NCBI RefSeq assembly: GCF_000745015.1
Contig: NZ_JQNA01000002.1
Span: 992,001-1,056,000 of the forward strand
Length of the DNA stretch: 64,000 nt
Direction: 5' to 3'
Source: Burkholderia sp. 9120
Lineage (GTDB): Bacteria; Pseudomonadota; Gammaproteobacteria; Burkholderiales; Burkholderiaceae
A program made the position numbers and the translations under genes. This document shows, piece by piece, positions 1-9,651 of this stretch. Each line of letters begins with the position of its first letter. Position 1 is the first letter of the stretch. The notes beneath the pieces were generated by a model. That model was not told the DNA's origin. It made no database searches and worked only from the letters and a program-made list of their open reading frames with translations.

Positions 1-61
1 GTTTTTTGAGCGGAGTGTGCACTTTTCGAGTACGCTACGCCGACTACGGGGGCGGACGACC

Positions 62-964
62 ATGCTTCATTCACGATTGCTGCGCTACATCGACGAGGTT
101 GCGCGTTGCGGCTCCATCCGTGCGGCGGGTGAGAAGTTGCACATTGCTCCGTCCGCGATCAACAAGCATTTGCTGCTTCTCGAGGAGGAGATTGGCGAGC
201 CGTTATTCGAGCGGCTGCCACGCGGATTACGGCCGACGCCGGCGGGCGAAATTTTGCTGGCTCACGTGCGCAGAACGATGCTGGAATACCGCCAGGTCGA
301 GGCGGAGATACGCGACCTGAAGACGTTGCAGAAGGGCGAGGTGATCATTGCGACCGTCACGGGGCTGGCGAGCGGAATCGCCTCCACCGCGGCGGCGAGT
401 TTTTGCGCGCAGCATCCGCACATCAAGATTTCGATCCGGGTGATGTTCGTGCGTGAAATTCTGGATGCGCTGGTGAGTGGCGAGGCCGATCTGGGGCTGG
501 GCTTCAACCTGCCGCCGTCGCCGCAACTGGAGCGTCTTTGGGAGATGGACACGCGCCTTGGCGCCGTGATTGCGCCGACGCATGCGCTGGCGCGCATGGA
601 GTCGATCCCGCTGGCTCACTGCACGTCGTACCCGTTGATTTTCGCTGATCGAACCATGTTGATCCACGGCATTGTTGCCGACACATTCGAGGAAGCCGGA
701 CTCAGTGTCGAGCCGGCATTCAGAACGAATTCGATCGAGACGATGAAACGCCTTGCCGCCGCGAGCGAGGCCATTGCCTTCCTCAGCAAGTTTGACATAG
801 CGGAGGAATACCGCCAGGAGGTACTCACATACCGGCAGATCCGCGACCGCGTCTTCAGCAAGAACGTGCTGTCTCTAGTACGCCGCGAAAAGCACGGACA
901 CGGCCTGGCGAGCTTACTGCTCGCGGAAGAAATCGTGGGCGTCCTAGACTCAACAAGCACATAA
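62..964 (+). CDS. LysR-family transcriptional regulator
   Basis: Residues ~1-60 form the LysR winged helix-turn-helix (GSIRAAGEKLHIAPSAINKH), followed by a substrate-binding effector domain to the end; 300 aa is the usual family length. I start at the ATG at 62 because it puts the HTH at the normal distance from the N-terminus; an upstream in-frame ATG at 17 would add 15 unlikely residues. The gene lies at the window edge, so the target it controls may be outside. Effector unknown. Confidence 0.85.
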   Translation: MLHSRLLRYIDEVARCGSIRAAGEKLHIAPSAINKHLLLLEEEIGEPLFERLPRGLRPTPAGEILLAHVRRTMLEYRQVEAEIRDLKTLQKGEVIIATVTGLASGIASTAAASFCAQHPHIKISIRVMFVREILDALVSGEADLGLGFNLPPSPQLERLWEMDTRLGAVIAPTHALARMESIPLAHCTSYPLIFADRTMLIHGIVADTFEEAGLSVEPAFRTNSIETMKRLAAASEAIAFLSKFDIAEEYRQEVLTYRQIRDRVFSKNVLSLVRREKHGHGLASLLLAEEIVGVLDSTST

Positions 965-1244
965 AAAAACAGGGCAGAACAATCACGAGGGCGCGCGCAG
1001 CGCCGCCGGAAAAATGACTGCTGTGCCACGGACGCCAAATGCGCGAGAACACAGATTCCAGATGCACCACTACCGCGACTGCGCGGGGGACCCGCTTAAG
1101 AATTAGCGGTGTGAGCGGCTTTCTCTTGCCTACTTCTCTTTGCCGCGGCAAAGAGAAGTAGGTGCCGCCCCGCACAGGGGCGACGCTAATAGACCACCAT
1201 GACATCAAGGAAAGGCCAACACAACCCAACACAAAAAAAGAGCC
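965..1244. other. Intergenic region between two convergent LysR genes
   Basis: No credible gene. It contains the long palindrome listed separately and is the shared 3' region of two convergent genes, so it probably holds their terminators. Confidence 0.6.
1129..1162. repeat. Perfect 34-bp intergenic palindrome, REP-like
   Basis: The two 17-bp arms are perfect reverse complements centred on gccg/cggc. A GC-rich tail containing gccccgcacaggggcgacgc follows. The whole block resembles an intergenic repeat I have seen in Paraburkholderia genomes. It could also terminate one or both convergent genes. Confidence 0.6.
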
Positions 1245-2165
1245 CTACCCCCCATCACGAACATGCCCGACCAGATAATCAATCAACACCCTCACCTTAG
1301 GCGGCAAAAACCGATTCGGCGGATACAGCAACCAAACCTCCCCGACATAAGCCCGAGCCTCAAGCCGCCAATCCGGCAACACCTGCACCAGCGCGCCGTT
1401 TATCAGCGCCTCCGCAGCAGCAAACTCCGGCACGCTAGCCACACCCAACCCTTGCTGCGCCGCTTCGATCCGCGCCCCTGCATGATTGGCAATGTAGCGC
1501 CCCTTCACCTCGACGCTCTGCGTCTCTGCTCCACGCCGAAAGCGCCACCGATTATCGTCAGCGGTTTCGCCGAGATAGATGCAAGCATGCTTGAGCAGAT
1601 CGCGCGGCATCACTGGCGTCCCACGCTCCAGCAGATACTCCGGCGACGCCACCAGCAACCACCGCACCGCCCCCAACTTCCGTCCCGCAAAACTTTCCGG
1701 AGGATGCTCGGTCAAGCGGATCACCAGATCGACATCCTCCGCGAGCGGATCCACGTCGTGATCGGTAAACAGCAATTGCAGATCCACCTCGGGATAAGCC
1801 CGCAGAAACCCCGCAATCAGCGGATGAATCACGCTCCTCGCAAACTGCGTCGGCGCGCTCAAGCTCACCTTCCCTTGCGGTCTACCGGCCAGTTGCCCGG
1901 CCGCATCGACCGCGCCCGATGCAGCGCTCACCATGTCGCGACAAAAACGCGCCACCTGGGCGCCCGATTCCGTGACGCGCACCGTACGCGTCGACCGTTC
2001 GAGCAGACGCGTCGCAAGCGCGTCCTCCAGCCGCTTGATCTGCCGGCTGACCGTCGACGGCGTGCTGCCCAACTGCCGCGCCGCCACCGAAAAATTGCCC
2101 GCATCGACAACCCGCGCAAACACCGCCATATCCGGCAGCAAGGCGAAAAGTTCGGTAGGCGTCAT
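1245..2165 (-). CDS. LysR-family transcriptional regulator
   Basis: This 306-aa protein has the LysR HTH at ~15-65 (GNFSVAARQLGSTPSTVSRQIKRLE) followed by the effector-binding domain. It resembles the subgroup of LysR proteins that neighbour oxidoreductases and exporters. It is divergent from the EamA exporter at 2290 with ~120 bp between them, the classical arrangement for a LysR protein controlling its neighbour. Inducer unknown. Confidence 0.87.
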   Translation of the reverse strand: MTPTELFALLPDMAVFARVVDAGNFSVAARQLGSTPSTVSRQIKRLEDALATRLLERSTRTVRVTESGAQVARFCRDMVSAASGAVDAAGQLAGRPQGKVSLSAPTQFARSVIHPLIAGFLRAYPEVDLQLLFTDHDVDPLAEDVDLVIRLTEHPPESFAGRKLGAVRWLLVASPEYLLERGTPVMPRDLLKHACIYLGETADDNRWRFRRGAETQSVEVKGRYIANHAGARIEAAQQGLGVASVPEFAAAEALINGALVQVLPDWRLEARAYVGEVWLLYPPNRFLPPKVRVLIDYLVGHVRDGG

Positions 2166-2289
2166 CGTGGCGGACTCGTCGGTGATAAATCGATTGATGC
2201 ATTCGCGACATAAAGGCTATGCACGGCGACCCGATTATCACCGCAGACGCAAAGCCGGACAATACGCACTTATCCGCCGGAGGTCCGTC

Positions 2290-3246
2290 ATGTCGCAACA
2301 CGAGCAACACGCCCAACACGCCCAACACGCCCAACAAAAGAGCCAGGAACGCCTGCTCCTGATCTCCGATCTCATGCTGCTCGCAGTCGCAGTGGTATGG
2401 GGCACCAGCTACGGCGTGGTCAAAAGCGCGCTGGTGTTCTACCCGGTGCTGGGTTTGCTCGCACTGCGCTTCGGCATCACCTTCGTGATCCTCTCGCCGT
2501 CGTTGCGCCATCTGCGCGCAGCCGACGCTCGCACACTGCGCGGCGTATCGATTGCGGGCCTGCTACTGCTCGGCATCTTTCTCTGCGAAACCTTCGGCAT
2601 TCTGCTGACGCGCGCCGCCAACGCCGCGTTTCTGATCAGCTTGTGCGTGGTGCTGACGCCGCTCGTCGAATGGATGATGCTCAAGCGTCGGCCGAGCCGC
2701 GTCGAATGGATGGCGGTGGCGCTGTCTCTGCTGGGCGCATGGCTGCTGGCCGGCGACGGCGCGCTCAGCTTGAATCCGGGCGATGCGCTGATTCTGCTCG
2801 CCGCGCTGCTGCGTGCGTTGACGGTGTGCGTGACGAAGCGAGTCATGCGCGATTCGGCGTTGCCGCCTTTGACGGTGACCGCCGTTCAATCGGGCGTGGT
2901 GGCGTTCGGCAGCGCGGCGGCGGCATGGCTGTTCGCGCCGCAACAGTGGCAGGCGGCGCCGTCGCTGGCAGGACATCCGGCGTTCTGGGGTTACATCGCC
3001 TATCTGGTGCTGGCGTGCACGCTGTTCGCGTTCTTCGCGCAGAACTTCGCGATCAAGCGCAGCAGTCCGACCCGCGTGTCGCTGCTGATGGGTAGCGAAC
3101 CGGCCTTCGGCGCGGTGTTCGCCTGCCTGTGGCTGGGTGAACGGATTTCGGTGAGCGCGTGGGTCGGCGGTGCGCTGATCGTCGCGGCATCCGTTCTGGC
3201 AACCGTGCGCTGGACCGCCTGGCGAGTGCGCACCGCGGACGCCTGA
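2290..3246 (+). CDS. EamA/DMT-family inner-membrane exporter
   Basis: This 318-aa drug/metabolite transporter has about ten hydrophobic segments in two EamA repeats; the first begins LMLLAVAVVWGTSYGVVKSAL. The start at 2290 follows ggaggtccgtc, a clear ribosome-binding site; the same frame is open much further upstream but that part is antisense to the LysR gene. The N-terminus carries a low-complexity HAQ repeat from a 9-bp DNA repeat. Likely exports a small metabolite and is likely controlled by the divergent LysR gene. Substrate unknown. Confidence 0.85.
   Translation: MSQHEQHAQHAQHAQQKSQERLLLISDLMLLAVAVVWGTSYGVVKSALVFYPVLGLLALRFGITFVILSPSLRHLRAADARTLRGVSIAGLLLLGIFLCETFGILLTRAANAAFLISLCVVLTPLVEWMMLKRRPSRVEWMAVALSLLGAWLLAGDGALSLNPGDALILLAALLRALTVCVTKRVMRDSALPPLTVTAVQSGVVAFGSAAAAWLFAPQQWQAAPSLAGHPAFWGYIAYLVLACTLFAFFAQNFAIKRSSPTRVSLLMGSEPAFGAVFACLWLGERISVSAWVGGALIVAASVLATVRWTAWRVRTADA
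2305..2331 (+). repeat. Three tandem 9-bp repeats in the exporter N-terminus
   Basis: The unit caacacgcc occurs three times and encodes the His-Ala-Gln motif near the start of the EamA protein. A change in copy number would stay in frame. Confidence 0.8.
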
Positions 3247-3313
3247 AACAGCGCCCGAGTGCGTCGTCTTCTGCAGCAGCGGGCTATCCCGCTCGCAGCT
3301 CGCAGCTCGCAGC

Positions 3314-4561
3314 TCAACGCGACGCTACGGCACCCCGTTCGCTGACCACCTCGCCACGCTGCAACACATACGCGATCCGCTCGCCCTGCCCGGTCAACAG
3401 GCCGATATCCTTGAGCGGATCGCCGTCCACCACCAGCAGATCGGCAATCGCGCCGGCCTTCACCGCGCCGAGCTTGCCGCTCAGATCGACGATCTCCGCC
3501 GCAATCGTGGTCGCCGACCGCAACGCCTCCAGATTGCCGAGCACGTCGGCGCGAATCCGCAATTCATCGCTCTGGAACGTGTGCATCTCGCCCAGCAGGT
3601 CCGAGCCGAAACCCATCGGCACACCGGCCTTCGCGTAGATCTGCAACGAGTCGCGGCCCGCTTGCCGCACGGTCTCGATCTTCGCGAGCGAATCGGCCGG
3701 CAAGCCGTAATCCGCGCCATGTTTAGCGAGCGCATCGTAAGTCACCAGCGTCGGCACGACGAACGCGCCATGCTCACGCATCAGGTTCGCGGCGGCTTCG
3801 TCGACGAGATTGCCGTGCTCGATCGTGCGCACGCCGCAGCGGATCGCGCGCGAAATCGCCCGGCCGGTGTACGCGTGCGCCATCACGTAGGTATTGGCCG
3901 CGTGCGCTTCGGCGACGATCGCGCGAATCTCGTCCTCGGAATACTGCGTGTTGCCGATCGGGTCGGTCGGCGACGCAACGCCACCGGACGCCATGATCTT
4001 GATCTGCGTCGCGCCCTTCTGGATCTCTTCGCGCACGGCGAGCCGCACGGCGTCCACACCATCGACCACGCGCGCGATCGCACCGGCACGGAACGCGCAC
4101 GAACACGGTTCGAGCGTGTCGCCGCGCGGCCGGAAATCGCCATGGCCGCCAGTCTGCGACAGCGCCTTACCCGACGGGAAAATCCGCGGCCCGGGAATCA
4201 GCCCGCTTTCCAGCGCCTGCGTCAAACCCCAATCCGCGCCGCCCGCATCGCGCACGCTGGTAAAGCCGCGGCCAAGCATCGCCTTCAGAATCGGCAGCGC
4301 GCGAATCGCGGTGAGGATATTCGGCTGCGCGGCGTTCACGCCGAGGTTCGCCCGCGAAGCGAGCACATGCACGTGACAATCGATCAACCCAGGCATCACC
4401 GTCTTGCCGCGCGCATCGATCACGCGTGCGTTGGGCAGATCCACCGGACGATCGGTGACTTCGACGATATGGCCGTTTTCGATCACGACATGATGATGCT
4501 CGAGCAACGCGCCCTGCGTCAGATCGAGTATGTTGCCGCCGCTGATTACCGTAATGCTCAT
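3314..4561 (-). CDS. Metal-dependent amidohydrolase (imidazolonepropionase/prolidase-like)
   Basis: This 415-aa amidohydrolase-superfamily enzyme shows the metal set: HVH at 63-65, a lysine in IKIMASGG (~188, likely carboxylated), histidines at ~229 (MAHAYTGRA) and ~249 (IEHGN), and the catalytic Asp at ~321 (GFGSDLLG). This pattern fits the Xaa-Pro dipeptidase/imidazolonepropionase-like group, which hydrolyses cyclic or peptide amides in the cytoplasm. It lies ~100 bp downstream of the MFS gene on the same strand, so importer and hydrolase probably form a catabolic unit. Exact substrate unknown. Confidence 0.82.
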   Translation of the reverse strand: MSITVISGGNILDLTQGALLEHHHVVIENGHIVEVTDRPVDLPNARVIDARGKTVMPGLIDCHVHVLASRANLGVNAAQPNILTAIRALPILKAMLGRGFTSVRDAGGADWGLTQALESGLIPGPRIFPSGKALSQTGGHGDFRPRGDTLEPCSCAFRAGAIARVVDGVDAVRLAVREEIQKGATQIKIMASGGVASPTDPIGNTQYSEDEIRAIVAEAHAANTYVMAHAYTGRAISRAIRCGVRTIEHGNLVDEAAANLMREHGAFVVPTLVTYDALAKHGADYGLPADSLAKIETVRQAGRDSLQIYAKAGVPMGFGSDLLGEMHTFQSDELRIRADVLGNLEALRSATTIAAEIVDLSGKLGAVKAGAIADLLVVDGDPLKDIGLLTGQGERIAYVLQRGEVVSERGAVASR

Positions 4562-4661
4562 TGCTGTCTTCCTGACTGACTTGACCGACTTGACTGGATG
4601 AAGGAATTCGCGCGACGCAGAATGGCCGCGCGCAGACTGACTCTGGCTGACTTAGGCTGGC

Positions 4662-5969
4662 TCAGGCGTCGCGGTGACGCGACTCGCGCACGAAGAACGT
4701 GCCGGTGAGGCTGATGGCCGCGGCGATCATCACGTAGATCGCGGGCGCTATATTGCTGCCGGTCGACGCGATCAGCCAAGTAATGAAGAACGGCGCGAAG
4801 CCGCCGAAAATCGTCACCGCGAAGTTATAGGCAACGGACAGTCCGGTAGAGAGCACCTTGGTCGGGAACAGCTCGGAGAACGCGGCGAGAATCGGCCCGG
4901 TGTACATCGCGATCAGCAGACCGAATACGCCCTGAAACACCATCAGCGAAGCGAGTCCCGGCGCGCGATTGATATAGGCGAACATCGGCCACGCGAGCAG
5001 CAGGATCGCGGCCGCAGCGCCGGACAGGAAGCGGCGGCGGCCAAAGCGATCCGCCAGTTTGCCGACCACCGGCGCGAAACACATGATCATGAAACCACCG
5101 AACATGCCCGCCGAGAACCCGGTGGATTGCGGCAGGTGCAAGGTGCGCACCGAATACGTCGGCATATAGAACAGCAGCACGTAGGTGCAAACGGTCCACA
5201 GAATCACCATCGAAAAACTCGCGAAGGTCTCGCGCGGAAATCGTTGCAGCACTTCGGCGAGCGGCGAATCGTTTTTGGCTTCGTCGGCGACCGCGCTGAA
5301 GGCGGGCGTTTCATCCATGCGGCTGCGAATGAAATAGCCGACCGGCCCGATCAGAATGCCGATCAGGAACGGCATTCTCCAGCCCCACGAATGCAGCGCG
5401 TCGGCGCTCAGGCTCGCGGTCACGAACGTGCCGACCGCCGCGCCCAGCAACACCGCAAAGCCGATGCTCGATTGAATCCAGCTCGAATAGAACGCGCGCT
5501 TTTCCACCGGCGCGTATTCGGTGAGAAAGGCCGTGGCGCTGCCCATCTCGCCACCCGCCGAAAAGCCTTGCAGCAAACGCGCGACCACGATCAGCACCGG
5601 CGCCCACAAACCGATCTGGTCGTAGGTCGGCGCGAGGCCGATTAGCGCGGTGCCGAGCGCCATCAGCAGAATGGTCAGCGACAGCGCCGCCTTTCGTCCG
5701 ACTTTATCGGCGTAGACGCCCAGCACGATGCCGCCCACCGGACGCATGAAAAAGCCCACGCCGAAGGTGGCGACGGCGAGCAGCAGCGAACTCAGTTCGT
5801 TACCGGTCGGAAAAAACAGCTTGGCGATGATGACGGCGAAAAAACTATAGACGGTGAAGTCGAACCATTCGAGCCCATTGCCGAGCACGGTGGCGACAAT
5901 GGCGCGGCGCCGCTGCCGCGCGAGCGTGTCGACGGACATCGTGGCGTTGGATACAAGCGTTCCTTGCAT
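4662..5969 (-). CDS. MFS transporter, metabolite:H+ symporter type
   Basis: A 435-aa, ~12-TM permease with MHS-family signatures: LGNGLEWFDFTVYSFF at the first TM, and GVYADKVGRKAAL in the TM2-TM3 loop (the D-x-x-GR motif). This family imports organic acids such as ketoglutarate, shikimate or proline. The start at 5969 follows aggaaagag; the open frame extends upstream through intergenic sequence. It probably shares a transcript with the downstream amidohydrolase and may be controlled by the LysR gene directly upstream. Confidence 0.85.
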   Translation of the reverse strand: MQGTLVSNATMSVDTLARQRRRAIVATVLGNGLEWFDFTVYSFFAVIIAKLFFPTGNELSSLLLAVATFGVGFFMRPVGGIVLGVYADKVGRKAALSLTILLMALGTALIGLAPTYDQIGLWAPVLIVVARLLQGFSAGGEMGSATAFLTEYAPVEKRAFYSSWIQSSIGFAVLLGAAVGTFVTASLSADALHSWGWRMPFLIGILIGPVGYFIRSRMDETPAFSAVADEAKNDSPLAEVLQRFPRETFASFSMVILWTVCTYVLLFYMPTYSVRTLHLPQSTGFSAGMFGGFMIMCFAPVVGKLADRFGRRRFLSGAAAAILLLAWPMFAYINRAPGLASLMVFQGVFGLLIAMYTGPILAAFSELFPTKVLSTGLSVAYNFAVTIFGGFAPFFITWLIASTGSNIAPAIYVMIAAAISLTGTFFVRESRHRDA

Positions 5970-6123
5970 GGTCTCTTTCCTCATCGGCCGCGTTTCACGC
6001 GGGAGGCAGGCGGAAGTATCGGCAACTCGCCGCGCCGTGCTCGAACCTCGAACCTTAAACGGCGCCTTCGCATGCATAACGCCGATCCTAGTGAGACCAG
6101 AATTGTTTTCGAAACGATAGATT

Positions 6124-6139
6124 CGCATGCATGCATGCG
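6124..6139. promoter_or_regulatory. 16-bp perfect palindrome in the leader of the MFS gene
   Basis: The sequence cgcatgcatgcatgcg is its own reverse complement and lies ~155 bp upstream of the MFS start, in the gap between it and the LysR gene. A further gcgcatgcga follows within 15 bp. It could be an operator for that LysR protein; function not shown. Confidence 0.35.
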
Positions 6140-6191
6140 TACAGCGCATGCGAAACTGTTTTCGCCGCGTTTCGGGCGGTTCCAGAGCGTT

Positions 6192-7109
6192 TCAGGTCGG
6201 CACGCCGCCGCGTTGTTCTTCGGCCTGCTCGAACAGCCAGCGCGTAAACGTGCGGGCGGCCTGGTTCTGCGAGCGGTCGTTCGGCGAGACGACGTAATAG
6301 CCGCCGCCATGACTCGCCGAAGCGTGCGTGGCGCGCACCAGCAGGCCTTCGTTCAGACACGCGTCGATCATATTGCGCCAGCCGAGCACCACGCCCTGGC
6401 CGAGAATCGCCATCTGCACGAGTTGCGGATAATGATTGACGACGACCGAGCGCGGCACGGCCGGTAATTGCACGCCGTTAAAGCCGAACCATTCGGACCA
6501 CGACATCCATTGCCGCTGACCATCTTCCTGCACCAGCAGGGTTTCGTGCGCGAGCGCCGCAGGGTCCAGCACACGGCCCGCGAGATAGCCGGGCGAACAC
6601 ACCGGGTACACCTCTTCATCGAACAGACGACGCGCGGTGAAATGCGGTTCGGCGCGCTGACGTATGTAGTACAGCCCCACGTCGAATTCCGCGGGCGACA
6701 GCGACGCGAGGCCGTCGCGCACGATCATTCTGATCTTGACGTTCGGATGCGCGGCCCGAAACGCGCCGAGCCGCGGCGTGAGCCACAACACCGCGACACC
6801 GGATGAACACGCAATCGTCAATTCCTGATCGCCGTAATGCTTCATCACGTCGAGGGTCGCTTCGGAGCAACTGGCGAGCAGCCACTGCACCTGCTTCGCG
6901 TAGCCTTCACCGGCGATCGTCAGACGTAAAGCGCGGTGCTCCCGCACGAACAGCGAGCGGCCGAGAAACTCTTCCAGTTGAGCGATCTGCCGGCTGATCG
7001 CGCTCTGCGTCAAATGCAGTTCGGCGGCGGCCTTGGTGAAGCTGGCGTGCCGCACGGCCGATTCGAATGCGACCAGGCACTGCAGCGGGGGCAAAGGAGC
7101 GATGCGCAT
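6192..7109 (-). CDS. LysR-family regulator, GcvA-like subgroup
   Basis: This 305-aa protein starts MRIAPLPPLQCLVAFESAVRHASFTKAAAELHLTQS (read in parts: the HTH spans ~20-45), the typical opening of GcvA-like LysR regulators, with a full effector-binding domain. It lies on the same strand just upstream of the MFS-amidohydrolase unit, so it probably regulates it. Two further same-strand genes upstream make read-through possible. Confidence 0.86.
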   Translation of the reverse strand: MRIAPLPPLQCLVAFESAVRHASFTKAAAELHLTQSAISRQIAQLEEFLGRSLFVREHRALRLTIAGEGYAKQVQWLLASCSEATLDVMKHYGDQELTIACSSGVAVLWLTPRLGAFRAAHPNVKIRMIVRDGLASLSPAEFDVGLYYIRQRAEPHFTARRLFDEEVYPVCSPGYLAGRVLDPAALAHETLLVQEDGQRQWMSWSEWFGFNGVQLPAVPRSVVVNHYPQLVQMAILGQGVVLGWRNMIDACLNEGLLVRATHASASHGGGYYVVSPNDRSQNQAARTFTRWLFEQAEEQRGGVPT

Positions 7110-7166
7110 GATGACGGAAACCGGGTGACGATGACGCCATCATAGCGGCCGCGCGGGCCGCGTCGA

Positions 7167-8420
7167 TCAACGGCTCGGCGCGAGCCCCTCTTCCGGTTCC
7201 AGCGTGCGGGTCCGCTTGAGTTCGGGGAAGAAACGCATCCACAGCAACGCGACCGCGATCGTCGCAATGCCGCCCACCAGCACGGCGGGTTGCGCGCCCC
7301 ACCATCCGGCCGTCACGCCGGATTCGAATTCACCGAGTTGGTTCGATGTGCCGATAAACAGCGAATTCACCGCGCTCACCCGTCCGAGCATCTCCTCCGG
7401 CGTGCGCAATTGCACGAGCGACAGACGCACCACCACGCTGATCGTATCGGACGCGCCCAGCACCATCAGCGCGAACAGCGACACGAAGAAGTCATGCGAC
7501 AGGCCGAACACCACCGTCGCCGCGCCGAACGCGATCACGCCGCCGAACATCGCCGCGCCGGGCCGCTTGCGCAACGGAAAATGCGCGAGCCACACGGTGC
7601 CCGCGAGCGCGCCGATCGCGGTGCCGGAGCGCAACAGCCCGAGACCGAGCGGCCCCGTATGCAGGATGTCGCGCGCGAATACGGGCAACAACGCAGTCGC
7701 GCCGCCGAACAGCACCGCGAACAGATCGAGCGACAGCGCGCCGAGAATCACCGGCTGCTTGCGAATGAACGCGATGCCCGAGAACACCGATTCGAGCGTG
7801 ACCGGTGCGCGATTGGCCGGCCGCGCCTGGAGCGGAATGCCCCAGACCGCAGCGGCCGCCGCGGCGAACGACAGCATGCACGCAGGATACGCCGCGCCGG
7901 GACCGATCCCGTACAGCAAACCGCCCAACGCCGGACCGGCGATCTGCGCGGTTTGATTCGCGGAGGTGGCCCACGCCGTCGCTTTCGGCAACTGACCGCG
8001 CGGCACGACGGCCGGCAACAGCGACGCGACCGCGGGCGATTCGAACGCGCGCGCCGCACCGACGCAAGCCGCCAGCACGTAGATGACCGGCGCGCTGATC
8101 CAGCCGCCGAAAGTGCCGCAAGCGAACAGCAACGCCGCGACGCCTTCGAGTCCCTGGCAGATCGCGGCGATGCGGCGGCGATCGTAACGGTCGGCGACCT
8201 GGCCGACCACGAGCGTCAGCACGAACATCGGCAGAAACTGCGCGAGGCCGACGAGGCCGAGTGCGAACGCGCTATGCGTGAGCGCGTAGATATGCCAGCC
8301 CATTGCCACGGCGAGCATCTGGAACGACAGCGAGGAAAGAATGCGGGTGCACCAGAAACGTTGGAACGCGGGGTGTTTCGGCAAACTGACGGGTGAGGGG
8401 TCGGCGGGCGCTGGAGGCAT
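7167..8420 (-). CDS. MFS exporter, EntS-like
   Basis: This 417-aa permease of the MFS_3/EntS group has a cytoplasmic N-terminus, FQRFWCTRILSS before TM1, and VGQVADRYDRRRIAAI in the first cytoplasmic loop (motif A). About 12 TMs are visible. Family members export siderophores or drugs. No siderophore genes are nearby, so the substrate is open. It ends 57 bp before the GcvA-like gene on the same strand. Confidence 0.8.
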   Translation of the reverse strand: MPPAPADPSPVSLPKHPAFQRFWCTRILSSLSFQMLAVAMGWHIYALTHSAFALGLVGLAQFLPMFVLTLVVGQVADRYDRRRIAAICQGLEGVAALLFACGTFGGWISAPVIYVLAACVGAARAFESPAVASLLPAVVPRGQLPKATAWATSANQTAQIAGPALGGLLYGIGPGAAYPACMLSFAAAAAAVWGIPLQARPANRAPVTLESVFSGIAFIRKQPVILGALSLDLFAVLFGGATALLPVFARDILHTGPLGLGLLRSGTAIGALAGTVWLAHFPLRKRPGAAMFGGVIAFGAATVVFGLSHDFFVSLFALMVLGASDTISVVVRLSLVQLRTPEEMLGRVSAVNSLFIGTSNQLGEFESGVTAGWWGAQPAVLVGGIATIAVALLWMRFFPELKRTRTLEPEEGLAPSR

Positions 8421-8508
8421 CGATGTCTTGCTCTTGACTAGGCTGGCTGGGGCGGCAGCTAGTTTAGAGCAAGATCGGCAGTCGTGTGATTTCGCGCCAC
8501 GCGGTGAA

Positions 8509-9633
8509 TCAGGCTCGACGGGTTTCGCTATCGGGCCGCCATCCCACTTCGCGAAGCGCGGTGAGCAGGCGCTCCGCGCCGATCGCTTCCGCGCGGGCGC
8601 CTCGCGCGCTCAGATCTTTGGCGGCCAGCAGCGCGTTGACGATCGCCTCTTCGACCGCCTCGCCCGCTGCCGAAAACAACGCGGACATGTGATCGTTATT
8701 GACCATCTCGACGGCGGTGGTCGGCGCGCCGACGCGTCCATAGTTCGCGACCGGCAGCCCCGAGTTGCCCACCGAAAACGCGAGGAAGATATCGCCGCTC
8801 GGGTCTTCCGTGCCGCCGCCCATCCGCGCGATACCGACACTGCCGCGCTGCGCGAGCCGCGTGCATTGATGCGGCAACAGCGGCGCATCCGTGGCGATGG
8901 TCACGACGATCGAGCCCATGCCCGCTTCGCCGGTGCGCCCGTCCGCGGTCTCGCGAAACGGCGAATGCACCTGCTCCAGCACTTCGCCCACCGGATAGCC
9001 GGCCACGCGCAGCGCGTCGCGTCGCCCATAGTTCGCCTGCACCAGCGCACCGACGGTCCAACCGCCCTCGCCCGCTTTCAACACCCGCGACGCCGTGCCG
9101 ATGCCGCCTTTGAACTCATGACAGATCATCCCCGTGCCGCCGCCGACGTTACCTTCCCGCACGTCGCCGGAGCGTGCTTCGGCGCGCGCCCGCCGCACGT
9201 GGTCGGCGGTGACGTGCTGCCCCCAGATGTCGTTGAGCAGCCCGTCGAAGGTTTCGAGCACCACCGGCATGCACCAGTAGACGTCGCTCGCCACCGCGTC
9301 GCGCTCGGCGGCGATCAGTGCGTCGCGCACCACGCCCACGCTGTGCGTGTTGGTGTACGCGATCGGCGTGGTCAGCAGACCGGCTTCGCGGATCCATTCG
9401 AGGCCGGTCGCGTCGCCATTGCCGTTCAGCACGTGGCAACCCGCGAAGCACGGCTGCCAACGCGCGCTGCCCGCGCGCGGCTCGATGATCGTCACGCCGG
9501 TATGCACCGACGCGTCCCCCGCTGCGACGTTCAACGTGTGATGCCCGACCCGGACGCCGGCGACGTCGGTAATCGCATTGAAACGCCCGGGTGTGCCACG
9601 TCCGATACGGATGCCGAGTTCTCTCGTACGCAT
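8509..9633 (-). CDS. P1-family peptidase (DmpA/BapA-type L-aminopeptidase/D-esterase)
   Basis: A 374-aa N-terminal-nucleophile hydrolase. The processing site is visible at GMG-S240/241 (GEAGMGSIVVTIATDAP): the proenzyme cleaves itself before the serine, which becomes the nucleophile of the beta subunit. The conserved GNVGGGTGM and NTHSVGVVRDAL motifs are present. DmpA/BapA enzymes release N-terminal D- or beta-amino acids from small peptides and amides. It starts 18 bp after the APC permease stop, so the pair likely imports and hydrolyses an amino-acid amide or peptide. Confidence 0.88.
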   Translation of the reverse strand: MRTRELGIRIGRGTPGRFNAITDVAGVRVGHHTLNVAAGDASVHTGVTIIEPRAGSARWQPCFAGCHVLNGNGDATGLEWIREAGLLTTPIAYTNTHSVGVVRDALIAAERDAVASDVYWCMPVVLETFDGLLNDIWGQHVTADHVRRARAEARSGDVREGNVGGGTGMICHEFKGGIGTASRVLKAGEGGWTVGALVQANYGRRDALRVAGYPVGEVLEQVHSPFRETADGRTGEAGMGSIVVTIATDAPLLPHQCTRLAQRGSVGIARMGGGTEDPSGDIFLAFSVGNSGLPVANYGRVGAPTTAVEMVNNDHMSALFSAAGEAVEEAIVNALLAAKDLSARGARAEAIGAERLLTALREVGWRPDSETRRA

Positions 9634-9651
9634 TGCCTGTCTTCCTTCGAT

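Noticed and set aside
1933..2289. Longer EamA reading frame starting at 1933
   Set aside because: It lies antisense to the LysR gene; a good SD supports 2290.
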